This document shows, piece by piece, positions 56,790 to 64,000 of a stretch of DNA of 64,000 nt. Source of the stretch: Fuerstiella sp. (lineage in GTDB: Bacteria; Planctomycetota; Planctomycetia; Planctomycetales; Planctomycetaceae). Position numbers and translations under genes: made by a program. Location: NCBI GenBank assembly GCA_014238335.1, contig JABABI010000003.1, positions 93,808 to 157,807 on the forward strand. The letters are read 5' to 3'. Position 1 is the first letter of the stretch. Every line of letters starts with the position of its first letter. The notes below the pieces were generated by a model that was given only the letters and a program-made list of their open reading frames with translations, did not search any database and was not told the origin of the DNA.

Positions 56790-57383
56790 CTAAGCCCGGT
56801 CATGATTCAACGGAACTGCTGACGATGCGTCCGGAGCAGTCTCCGGCTGCGTGAAGAACGACTGGATCATCAGCATGATGGCCCCCGTCACCAGGCAGAT
56901 ATCCGCCACGTTGAAGATGGCCCAATCCAATGCCGGTAGGTCTGGCGTACCGCCGAACTGAAAGTGAAAGAAGTCTCGAACCGCTTTAATCGGCTGCCCT
57001 TGACCGGGCAACGTTATGCCGTGCCATCCCAGCCGGTCATAGAGATTACCGAGCGTCCCTCCCGAGACCAGCGCCAGGCAAACGGTCAGCCATAGACTTT
57101 CCGCGGCCCGAGCCACAAACAACCAGTACACAATTCCACAGAAGGCCCCCACACTGAGCAGAGCGAACACCCAGGCAAATCCCTGCCCCATCCCCCACAA
57201 CGCTCCTTCGTTCAAACTCGTAAAGAACCGAAATCGGACCCACGAGTTGTTGAACAACCACGGACCGCCATTTCGTACGCCGAACGACTCAAACGCGATC
57301 GACTTCGAATACAGGTCGAGCGTGAGACAGACAGTAGACAGAATTGCAAAAATGGCGACACGATTCCGAGGCAGCTTCTCCAT
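56790..57383 (-). CDS. lspA: Lipoprotein signal peptidase (signal peptidase II)
   Basis: A 197-residue inner-membrane aspartyl protease with four membrane helices. The conserved Asn is in SLNEGALWG (N58). The two catalytic Asp residues are in GGTLGNLYDRLG (D116) and WAIFNVADICLVTG (D161). It removes signal peptides from prolipoproteins after lipid attachment. The extra residues around 120-150 form a somewhat long periplasmic loop. Its ATG overlaps the stop of the zinc-finger gene upstream by one base (TGATG), so the two are translationally coupled at the end of the lipid A operon. Confidence 0.94.
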   Translation of the reverse strand: MEKLPRNRVAIFAILSTVCLTLDLYSKSIAFESFGVRNGGPWLFNNSWVRFRFFTSLNEGALWGMGQGFAWVFALLSVGAFCGIVYWLFVARAAESLWLTVCLALVSGGTLGNLYDRLGWHGITLPGQGQPIKAVRDFFHFQFGGTPDLPALDWAIFNVADICLVTGAIMLMIQSFFTQPETAPDASSAVPLNHDRA

Positions 57384-57772
57384 CAGTCCTCGTCTTCTCG
57401 CTTTCGTTCACACGCAACACAATTCCGCGCGTAGGGAATGGCCCTCAGACGGGCCTTCGGTATCCATGACTTTGACTGCGGCTTCTGAGCTTCCATGCAC
57501 ATTTCACACAGACCGAACGTGCCTTCGTCGATCTTGTGCAGCGCCGTGGAAATTTCCTTCATGGAATCCTGGTCGTTCTCCACAATGCGAAGCGAGAAAT
57601 CGAGGTCCCAGGCGTCGCTGCCCATTTCCGCCATATGATTCGAAGAACCGTGATCGCCGCCGCTCTTGCCGGAAAAGGCCTCTTCTTCCATCTGCGCGAC
57701 ATCACCACGAAGGCGTGCCTGAATCATTCGGAGCATTTTTTTGAACTGCTCCAGCTCTTCTACCTTTAGCAT
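57383..57772 (-). CDS. DksA/TraR-type zinc-finger protein
   Basis: A 129-residue protein from ATG 57772; the open frame upstream to 57865 has no support. It has an N-terminal helical hairpin (EELEQFKKMLRMIQARLRGD), a central stretch with EIDxxGT-like spacing (LHKIDEGTFGLCEMCMEA), and four Cys in two pairs (CEMC and CVAC) forming the DksA zinc finger. DksA proteins bind the RNA polymerase secondary channel and modulate initiation with ppGpp. The acidic tip pair of DksA proper is not clear, so it may be a TraR/YocK-like relative. It is coupled to lspA. Confidence 0.85.
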   Translation of the reverse strand: MLKVEELEQFKKMLRMIQARLRGDVAQMEEEAFSGKSGGDHGSSNHMAEMGSDAWDLDFSLRIVENDQDSMKEISTALHKIDEGTFGLCEMCMEAQKPQSKSWIPKARLRAIPYARNCVACERKREDED

Positions 57773-57892
57773 GGATCGCCAAAACCTCTGTACTTCCAGC
57801 CGATGTCGACGCCAGGGGAGCGTCTGGGGAGACAGGATTATGTGGCGTGATCCCGGGCTGGTCAAGCAACCCTGCCTTTGGCCGAAGTCGTG

Positions 57893-58942
57893 TCAGGCAG
57901 CAACTTTTTGCGGATTTCCCGGCTTTTGTCCGGTCTGGTAAGACCACACCTGAAGGGCTTCCAGAACAGATTCGGCAACAATCATGGCATTCAGCCCTTC
58001 CGCTCCGGAAACGCGGGGATTTGAGCGATTCCGAATCGCCACAATAAAATCTTCCAGCTCCATAGCCATCGCGTCCTCAGAACCCGCTTGCTCCTCGTTC
58101 GCCTGAATCCACTCGCCAAACACACGATCCTTCAGCGTCCGGGGATCAGGAGTACTGGCCGCGATGGCATGAACCAGCTGAGGCGTTGTACGGAACTGCC
58201 CTTTCGGTTCCCATGTCCGCACAACCCGCGACTGCAAATCGGCATGAACGCACCCATTCGTCCCCCATATCTGCAGACTTCGTTCCGCCTCCGGACTCAT
58301 CCGACTGGCAGTAAGGTCAATGACAGCACCACTCGGCATCTTAAGCCGCGCCACTGCCATATCCTCATGAGGACCGATGGCAACCGCACCAAATGCGTCC
58401 ACGGACGTCGGCAGTTCGCCGGTCAGCGCCAGTGCCAGATCAATGTCATGAATCATCAGGTCATGAACTACACCAATATCCGTCGACCGGAACGTGTACG
58501 GACTGACGCGCTGACAACGAACGTATAACGGATAACCGCAACGTACAGTGGCAAGTGAGAAGGCCGGATTGAATCGTTCGATGTGCCCAACCTGCAGGAT
58601 GGCGTCATGCCGCTCCGCCGTTTCGACAAGTTGCATTGCATCAGCAACATTGGCAGCCAGAGGTTTCTCTACAAATGTGGCGATGCCGCGCTGCAGGAAC
58701 TGCCTGGCGGTCTCAAGGTGAAACACCGTCGGCGTCGCAACGACAACCCCGTGAAGTTCACCGGCAACATCATCAGGCGAGGCCACCCACTGCGTCCCGT
58801 GCAGTTCCGCTACGTTTCGCCCCTGTGGTTCGTTCGGGTCAACGACAGCGACCAGATCAACGCCGTCAAAATTCGCCAGTTTCTCAGCGTGATACTGTCC
58901 GAGTGCCCCCACCCCGACGACTGCCATCCGTAAATGTGTCAT
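57893..58942 (-). CDS. Gfo/Idh/MocA oxidoreductase in the lipid A operon
   Basis: A 349-residue cytoplasmic oxidoreductase without Tat signal. The Rossmann motif is MAVVGVGALGQYHAEKLANF, followed by VVVATPTVFHLETARQFLQR and the signature TFVEKPLAANVADAMQLVE with the conserved EKP. HDLMIHDIDLALALTG gives the catalytic His region. Its ATG overlaps the lpxA stop codon by four bases, tying it to lipid A synthesis. In some bacteria a GnnA-type oxidoreductase converts UDP-GlcNAc to the 3-keto form so that a partner aminotransferase can make the 3-amino sugar. That role is possible here, but no GnnB-like gene is in the window. Confidence 0.9.
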   Translation of the reverse strand: MTHLRMAVVGVGALGQYHAEKLANFDGVDLVAVVDPNEPQGRNVAELHGTQWVASPDDVAGELHGVVVATPTVFHLETARQFLQRGIATFVEKPLAANVADAMQLVETAERHDAILQVGHIERFNPAFSLATVRCGYPLYVRCQRVSPYTFRSTDIGVVHDLMIHDIDLALALTGELPTSVDAFGAVAIGPHEDMAVARLKMPSGAVIDLTASRMSPEAERSLQIWGTNGCVHADLQSRVVRTWEPKGQFRTTPQLVHAIAASTPDPRTLKDRVFGEWIQANEEQAGSEDAMAMELEDFIVAIRNRSNPRVSGAEGLNAMIVAESVLEALQVWSYQTGQKPGNPQKVAA

Positions 58943-59778
58943 GCTGCTTTACGTTCCTCAACTCTCTGATCTCGCACAACTTCCCGTGCCCGCCCGAGTC
59001 TACCCGCTCGCTGAGCCTCAATAAACTGCAGCAGCTGCGCCAACTCCATCGGCTTCACACCGTTGCACGTTTCATCGAAGTACTCGTGGACCTCGGCCAG
59101 TGTCTTGCGGTTCCGGAACAGCATTTTAAAAGCCGTGCGGATGACGTCGATTGCGTGTTCAGAGATGCCCGCCCGACGCATTCCGACAACGTTAATCGTC
59201 TTCAATGTTGGATTGTCGCTTCCGGCCGCCAGCATGAATGGAGGGATATCGTGCGGAACACGACAGCCACCACTGACAAAGCTGAGCTTGCCGATCGTGG
59301 AAAAATGATGAACAACGGTATTTCCTGAGACAATGGCGCGGTCATGAATGTGCACATGGCCACCCAACAGCACGCCATTTACCAGAATCACATCGTCGTA
59401 GATACGGCAATTATGAGCCACATGACTGTTGGCCATAAACATGTTGCGATTGCCGATTCGCGTAACATGATCCTCCTTTTCAGCACCACGATTGACAGTG
59501 ACACCTTCCCGGAAAATGTTATCGTCTCCGATAACGACCTTTGTCGACGATTCCTGATAACTGACGTCCTGTGGCTCACCACCGATCACGCACCCCGGAA
59601 AGAGCTTGTTGTGGGAACCAAGCGTGGTTCTGCCGGACAACACAACATGACTGGTCAGTTCCGTAAAATCACCGACAACCACATCCGAACCAACCAGGCA
59701 AAAAGGTCCAACAACGACCCCCTTTCCAAGTTCGGCGCCGGGTTCAACCTGAGACAATGGTGAAATTTGAGGTTCCAT
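58939..59778 (-). CDS. lpxA: UDP-N-acetylglucosamine O-acyltransferase
   Basis: A 279-residue acyltransferase. ATG 59778 is chosen because AGGA lies nine bases upstream; ATG 59787 in frame is also possible. The left-handed beta-helix is visible as hexapeptide repeats (VEPGAELGKGVVVGPFCLVG, GSHNKLFPGCVIGGEPQD, NRGAEKEDHVTRIGNRNMFM, ANSHVAHNCRIYDDVILVNG). They include the catalytic His in MANSHVAHNC, and NVVGMRRAGISEHAID begins the C-terminal helical part. LpxA transfers a hydroxyacyl chain to UDP-GlcNAc, the first step of lipid A synthesis. It follows lpxC and overlaps the oxidoreductase gene by four bases. Confidence 0.95.
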   Translation of the reverse strand: MEPQISPLSQVEPGAELGKGVVVGPFCLVGSDVVVGDFTELTSHVVLSGRTTLGSHNKLFPGCVIGGEPQDVSYQESSTKVVIGDDNIFREGVTVNRGAEKEDHVTRIGNRNMFMANSHVAHNCRIYDDVILVNGVLLGGHVHIHDRAIVSGNTVVHHFSTIGKLSFVSGGCRVPHDIPPFMLAAGSDNPTLKTINVVGMRRAGISEHAIDVIRTAFKMLFRNRKTLAEVHEYFDETCNGVKPMELAQLLQFIEAQRAGRLGRAREVVRDQRVEERKAA

Positions 59779-59935
59779 AGTGATCATCCTGATCAAATGA
59801 CGAGTCCCGGAATCCGATTCCGAGTGTTTTGGTCAAAAACGTCGGTTTGAGCGAGCATATTCCCGGGCTGGACTCTGAGCACAGGAGCTATCTTCTATTT
59901 TTACAGGTAATTCCGCCAAACAGCAGCCGTTCCAT

Positions 59936-60820
59936 TCACGCTGCTGCCCCAGCGGATCTTTGTTTCTTTTTGAGTGACGTAATTGCCCTTGCAAGTTCGT
60001 GGTTCAGATGGTGACCGCTGCGATACGCCGTCATATGTCCACAAACCGAAGCTCCCGCCAGCGCCAGATCACCGACGCAATCCAGGATCTTGTGCCGAAC
60101 AGCTTCGTCCGGCCAGCGGAGTGTGTTGTCCTGAATTCCATCGCGGCCAACAACAACAAGATCCCTGGCCGTCAGGTGCTTACCATATCCCATCTGCCGA
60201 AGCATTGAAATCTCGCTCTCCAGCACAAACGTCCTGGCGCCCGAAATCTCGGAATAGAAGAACTCCGGCGATATCTCTGCCGACATCGTCTGTGGTGGCA
60301 GCGGATTATTCCGACCGTAGTCAAGATGATAAGTCATCGCCAAACACGGGTACAGATAGGGCCGCAGGATCAGCGTCTGAGCTCGATCAGAACTCTGCAC
60401 CGTGTGAATTCCACTCACCACGACCGAACTGACGTCTGCCCCCTGAGAAACTGTCCCCACCGCCAGAATTTCGTCGCAGAACGGACGGCATGACCCATCG
60501 AACCCCGGCACCTCCGGTGCATTGATTTCAACGATACAGTTATCCACCTGCAATCCGGCCATTGCCGCCAGAAGGTGCTCCACCGTCTCAATACATACTC
60601 CCTTCGCCGCTGTGAGAACCGTACGCCGGGGTTCTTTGGCGATGAAATCACAGGATGCCCTGATCAGCGGAGACCCCGGAAGATCAGTTCGACGAAAGAC
60701 GATTCCCGTATCGGCTGGAGCAGGCAGTAGTGCAACCCGTGCCTCGACACCGTGAAACATTCCGCGACCACAGAACTCCACCCGTTCAGCGATCGTATTC
60801 TGACGCCTGATCGCAGACAT
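59936..60820 (-). CDS. lpxC: UDP-3-O-acyl-N-acetylglucosamine deacetylase
   Basis: A 294-residue zinc deacetylase. ATG 60820 gives the usual LpxC start (RRQNTIAERVEFCGRGMFHG); a further open extension to 60877 is not needed. Zinc ligands are H82 in TVEHLLAAMAGLQVDNC and H243/D247 in AVRHKILDCVGDLAL. The acid-base His is in SGHHLNHELARA (H270-H274). LpxC carries out the committed step of lipid A synthesis. It stands between OmpH/Skp and lpxA, supporting a Gram-negative type envelope, as known for planctomycetes. No fused FabZ domain is present. Confidence 0.95.
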   Translation of the reverse strand: MSAIRRQNTIAERVEFCGRGMFHGVEARVALLPAPADTGIVFRRTDLPGSPLIRASCDFIAKEPRRTVLTAAKGVCIETVEHLLAAMAGLQVDNCIVEINAPEVPGFDGSCRPFCDEILAVGTVSQGADVSSVVVSGIHTVQSSDRAQTLILRPYLYPCLAMTYHLDYGRNNPLPPQTMSAEISPEFFYSEISGARTFVLESEISMLRQMGYGKHLTARDLVVVGRDGIQDNTLRWPDEAVRHKILDCVGDLALAGASVCGHMTAYRSGHHLNHELARAITSLKKKQRSAGAAA

Positions 60821-60979
60821 CAATGGTATCGTCCCGGTCCTTGTGTCGCATTCGAAATGCACGTGGGCGTCGTCCATAAGGTTGACAAAACAGCAGAAGA
60901 CACCTGCATCGCAGGAGCCTCTGCCATACTGGCTGTAATGGGGTGGAACCGGACGCGAAGCACGCGCCCACCCATCCCG

Positions 60980-61627
60980 CTACTGCTGCCTGGTGCGTCC
61001 AGCAGGCAACGCAGTTGTGCTCTTAGTCTTTGTAGCCGGAGCGCCTGGAGCGTACGGCTTATTCAGATACTGCAGCACAACATCAGTGATGTCGTTTTCA
61101 CTGCTCGTGTAAATGAACGTCTTGTTCATTGTCTGAACAGCTTCCTGAGGATTCTTGATTTCCTCGATACCTTTCCGATTGAACCGCATCACGTGGTCAA
61201 AGTGAGCGTATTCAGCATAGAGCTTCACAGCTTTGGTTACGTCTGTGTAGATAACCTTAAACGTCTCTGATTCTCGTCGGGCCAGCCGGCGCTGCGTTGC
61301 TGCACGAAAAGCATCAAACTCGCCCTTCAGATCAAGCAATTGTTTTTCACGCTGCTCGTACTCCGGACTGCCAGCATCAAATTTTTTAATTTCGGCCTGC
61401 ATCTTCTTAAGACGGTCCACCATCACCTTGGCTTCAGCATCACTTTTTTCAATCTCAGCCTGCAGTCCGGACCGCAACTCTTCGAATTTCTTGTAATTCT
61501 GGAAGACGTGGGCCATGTCGATCAACCCAACACGGTGCCCCTTGGTCGGGGCAGGATTCTGAGCCTGAACGGCACCAGTAGTGGCTGTGACAGCGACAGC
61601 CAACAGCGTAAGAAGCAGCTGTTTCAC
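60980..61627 (-). CDS. OmpH/Skp family periplasmic chaperone
   Basis: A 215-residue protein starting at GTG 61627, behind AAAGGAG. The frame is open to 61723, but only the GTG gives a clean signal peptide (KQLLLTLLAVAVTATTGAVQ). The mature part begins with the OmpH strand HRVGLIDMAHVFQNYKKFEE, followed by long coiled-coil tentacles (about 55-140; EIEKSDAEAKVMVDRLKKMQ, LDLKGEFDAFRAATQRRLAR). Skp holds unfolded outer-membrane proteins in the periplasm. The C-terminal tail is Ala/Thr/Lys-rich. It lies upstream of lpxC in the same direction, the order often seen next to bamA and lpx genes. Confidence 0.9.
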   Translation of the reverse strand: MKQLLLTLLAVAVTATTGAVQAQNPAPTKGHRVGLIDMAHVFQNYKKFEELRSGLQAEIEKSDAEAKVMVDRLKKMQAEIKKFDAGSPEYEQREKQLLDLKGEFDAFRAATQRRLARRESETFKVIYTDVTKAVKLYAEYAHFDHVMRFNRKGIEEIKNPQEAVQTMNKTFIYTSSENDITDVVLQYLNKPYAPGAPATKTKSTTALPAGRTRQQ

Positions 61628-62059
61628 GGTAAGGGCACTCCTTTGCCAAATGCAGCCCCAATCCTTGGGGGCAGTGTTCATATGAGATTCAAGATCTGCC
61701 GAAGCAGCACCTGACTGTCTCAAAGTTCTGTTCGGTGGTCAAGATCTGTCGCCGTATGCAGCTCAGGAAATCATCATTCCTGCTCCCAATCGGGCATGGA
61801 TCGGCACATTCGGCAACTGTCGGGATTCCTATCCCGGGAACTGCACGATTGTGTTATAGGGCTGGCGACGACAAACGATCGTGTGAGCGGCGTACGCTGG
61901 CTGCCACGAGACGATTATCAACAGCCACTACTGGTCGCGGCCAAAACGAAGACGTGCCAACGCACCCTCCTGCAGCTGAGCGACATAGTCAACGATGGAC
62001 GTGTCCAGGACTGCCCTCAGATGAGAACACCTGCTTTAACTTTGGAGGTTCCGGCGAAA
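61628..62059. other. Intergenic region between divergent genes
   Basis: About 430 bp between the OmpH/lpx operon and the BNR protein, which must hold both promoters. No gene, repeat or hairpin terminator stands out. The ribosome site for the OmpH gene is at the left end. Confidence 0.45.
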
Positions 62060-64000
62060 ATGACGTCCCCCGCGGAAAGTACGGCCCAGCTGACACCATC
62101 AGTTGACTGGTGGACCAGCATGAAAGGAACGGTGGCTGTGTACGTCGTCCTGTGCCCGGCCCTGACGGTGGAATGTAGTGGCCAGCAATCCGCACCACGG
62201 ACGGGTGAGAGTGGACTGACGATCGTTGCGGAAGAGAACATTCCAACACCATTTTATTCCGGACCGGTTCCACGAACTGCGGCAATCGCGAACGATGCGT
62301 CACTCAGCGACGTCTGCAATGTCGGCCACGACGTTTGGGCCGTTGGCGAACGAGGAGTCATCGTACGCAGCGATGACGGTGGAGCCACCTGGCAGACGGC
62401 CATCCTTCCCTTTGAATGCAGCCTGCAGAGCATCTGTTTCCTGACGAACCAGATCGGATACGTGGCGGGGTCTCGATTTGATCATTTTGCGAAACGATAT
62501 CACGGAATTCTCTTGAAAACCGGAGACGGAGGCAACAGCTGGCGGCACGTTGCGGCCAAAGACACCGCTGCCTCAACGTCTGGCACTTTGATCTCCGGGC
62601 AACATTTCGGATTTGACCTGCCGCCACTCAGCTACGTTCGATTCTTCGACCTTGATAACGGAATAGCGATTAGCCGACTTACGTCGACCGTGCTGAAGAC
62701 CAGCGATGGCGGCCGAACGTGGCGCCCACTGTCGACGGAGGCGAAAAACGGACGGTGGGCGTCGGGAGCGTTCCTGAGCCCCGAGAACGGAATTGTTGTC
62801 GGCGCCGGCAGCTCGTATGGAACGGTTGTCGGCGAACAGCTGGTCACGCTTGCCCGACCGCTCCGGACATTTCGAGAAGTCAACGGCGCAAGCCTTTCAC
62901 GTGACGGACACGGCTGGGTGGTCGGCGATGGAGGATTTCTGCTGCATAGTCAGGATGGAGGCATCTCGTGGGCACCGCCCGCCGAAGGACTCGCCACACG
63001 GCTCAACGACGTGGCTGATTTCTGCTGTGTCGACAGGAGTGGGTCCAACGTATGTATTGCCGGAAGTCCCGGCAGCGTAGTCCTCCACAGCCATGACGAC
63101 GGCCAGTCCTGGACGTTTCGAAAGGTTGCCTCAGGAGCCCCCCTGCGGCAGATTCGTTTCATCGACGCCACAACAGTGCTGGCTGTGGGGGCATTGGGCG
63201 TCATTCACCAATCACAGGACTCCGGTAAGACCTGGGCCCCTGTCCGTAACGGAAATCACCGAGCGGCAATAATGTGTCTGGTCACCAACCCGGAAGACCT
63301 TTCGCTGCAAATGCTGGCCAGCGTCAGTGGTGACCAGGGTTTTCGGTCGGTGGTCGTACAACCGTCCGCACGACTGCTGGACCAGAACGGGGACGATCAA
63401 CAGGCCGCTGACTTTATGCAGGTGGCAACGACTCAAGCGGGCGGAAACCAGTTTGTTCAGGACTGGATGTTCACCCGCACCCACCCGCTGCAGGAACGTA
63501 TGCGAGAAGAACTGCTGGAGTCATGGTCCCGACAGACCGAAGGTCGTGTCAGTCAGTTACTGCCTCAGCGTCTGGCAGAGACGATCCGGATCTGGCGACC
63601 GGACGTAATTTGCATCGAACGCCAATCTGACGTTGACGAAATTGCCAGAATCTGGCTGCAAGCCGTCGACGTCGCTGTCAAAATCGCTTCCGGCGAGGAT
63701 CAGCGAGGCACCGTTCTTGACGCCGTGGGGCTGGCACCATGGCAGGTTTCAGATGTGTTCCGGGGACTGGCCAACCAGGAGACTTCTCCGCTGATGTTTT
63801 CCGGCGCCGCACTGCTGCCAAATCTGGGGACCACCGCAGACCTGATTTCAAACCACTGCGTTCGGCTGACTCCTGCTGTCGTGTTCGCGTCTGACGCGCC
63901 AGCCATCCCCGTCACATCCTCTTATGCATCCCATTCGCGGACAGCGACGGCCACGCCGACGCACTTTTTCTCCGGCGAAGTAGCAACACCCGGTTCATCT
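62060..64000 (+). CDS. Exported BNR/Asp-box repeat protein (Ycf48-like propeller), cut by the window edge
   Basis: The frame is open from ATG 62060 to the window end (647 codons, no stop). GGAGG lies about 11 bases upstream; ATG 62120 begins a signal-peptide-like stretch (MKGTVAVYVVLCPALTVECS) and may be the true start. At least six Asp-box units are present: RSDDGGATWQ, KTGDGGNSWR, KTSDGGRTWR, HSQDGGISW, HSHDDGQSW and HQSQDSGKTW. Together they form a propeller of the kind found in photosystem assembly factor Ycf48 and sialidase-like proteins. Beyond residue 430 the chain changes to an unassigned alpha/beta region (RLAETIRIWRPDVICIERQS). The product is probably periplasmic. Confidence 0.83.
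   Translation, partial: MTSPAESTAQLTPSVDWWTSMKGTVAVYVVLCPALTVECSGQQSAPRTGESGLTIVAEENIPTPFYSGPVPRTAAIANDASLSDVCNVGHDVWAVGERGVIVRSDDGGATWQTAILPFECSLQSICFLTNQIGYVAGSRFDHFAKRYHGILLKTGDGGNSWRHVAAKDTAASTSGTLISGQHFGFDLPPLSYVRFFDLDNGIAISRLTSTVLKTSDGGRTWRPLSTEAKNGRWASGAFLSPENGIVVGAGSSYGTVVGEQLVTLARPLRTFREVNGASLSRDGHGWVVGDGGFLLHSQDGGISWAPPAEGLATRLNDVADFCCVDRSGSNVCIAGSPGSVVLHSHDDGQSWTFRKVASGAPLRQIRFIDATTVLAVGALGVIHQSQDSGKTWAPVRNGNHRAAIMCLVTNPEDLSLQMLASVSGDQGFRSVVVQPSARLLDQNGDDQQAADFMQVATTQAGGNQFVQDWMFTRTHPLQERMREELLESWSRQTEGRVSQLLPQRLAETIRIWRPDVICIERQSDVDEIARIWLQAVDVAVKIASGEDQRGTVLDAVGLAPWQVSDVFRGLANQETSPLMFSGAALLPNLGTTADLISNHCVRLTPAVVFASDAPAIPVTSSYASHSRTATATPTHFFSGEVATPGSS

Overview
The window is bacterial chromosome, almost certainly from the phylum Planctomycetota (order Planctomycetales-like). 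The evidence is the mix of families that are characteristic or strongly expanded there: a DUF1501 protein and a PSCyt2/PSD1 (DUF1549/DUF1553) protein with heme-like CxxCH motifs, a second broken DUF1501 gene, a zinc-ribbon plus TIGR03067-like gene, PPC-, NHL- and BNR-repeat secreted proteins, a PL10-type pectate lyase, Tat-exported Gfo/Idh/MocA oxidoreductases, a FlgM-like small protein and small Lys/Ala-rich proteins. No rRNA, tRNA, CRISPR array, prophage or insertion sequence could be supported. Base composition is moderately GC-rich, and starts often lack a strong Shine-Dalgarno, so several start sites are approximate.

Layout. 0-16 kb is dominated by exported or periplasmic enzymes: a truncated LarA-like racemase at the left edge, a serine hydrolase, the divergent DUF1501/PSCyt pair, a PPC protein, a neutral-ceramidase-like protein, a CBM9-NHL protein, a pectate lyase and a PQQ/PDZ/lipoyl-like protein. 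16-28.4 kb holds an MrfA/YprA-type helicase, a frameshifted zinc-ribbon/TIGR03067 gene, a secreted helical protein with a clear terminator, a Gfo/Idh/MocA oxidoreductase, a hydroxyacid-oxoacid transhydrogenase, an M20 amidohydrolase, a FlgM-like protein and a macrodomain pseudogene. 28.7-33.2 kb is a housekeeping block, dnaX - ebfC - recR - rpoN. It contains an A10 slippery tract inside dnaX and a near-consensus sigma-54 promoter just before rpoN. 33.3-46.2 kb is a mostly minus-strand run: membrane protein, basic histone-like protein, secretin, MscK-type channel, a small unknown protein, thiC and a D-threonine-aldolase-type enzyme.

46.5-54.2 kb is accessory in character. It has two small paralogous proteins separated by a promoter and structured leader, miaE, a DUF1501 pseudogene, a 1081-residue protein that joins all three parts of the AmmeMemoRadiSam system, one of two copies of a dispersed palindromic repeat, and an amidohydrolase. 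54.3-62 kb is an envelope block: a nucleotide-sugar dehydrogenase, a methyltransferase, and a minus-strand lipid A/lipoprotein operon (OmpH/Skp, lpxC, lpxA, a Gfo/Idh/MocA oxidoreductase overlapping lpxA by 4 bp, a DksA/TraR-type zinc-finger protein, lspA). The right edge cuts a BNR-repeat protein.

The most notable items are the AmmeMemoRadiSam triple fusion with an extra unassigned segment, the dnaX slippage site (a short gamma-type product would end within two codons), the sigma-54 promoter in front of the sigma-54 gene itself, the structured leader between the two small paralogs, and three genes broken in ways that can be traced base by base.
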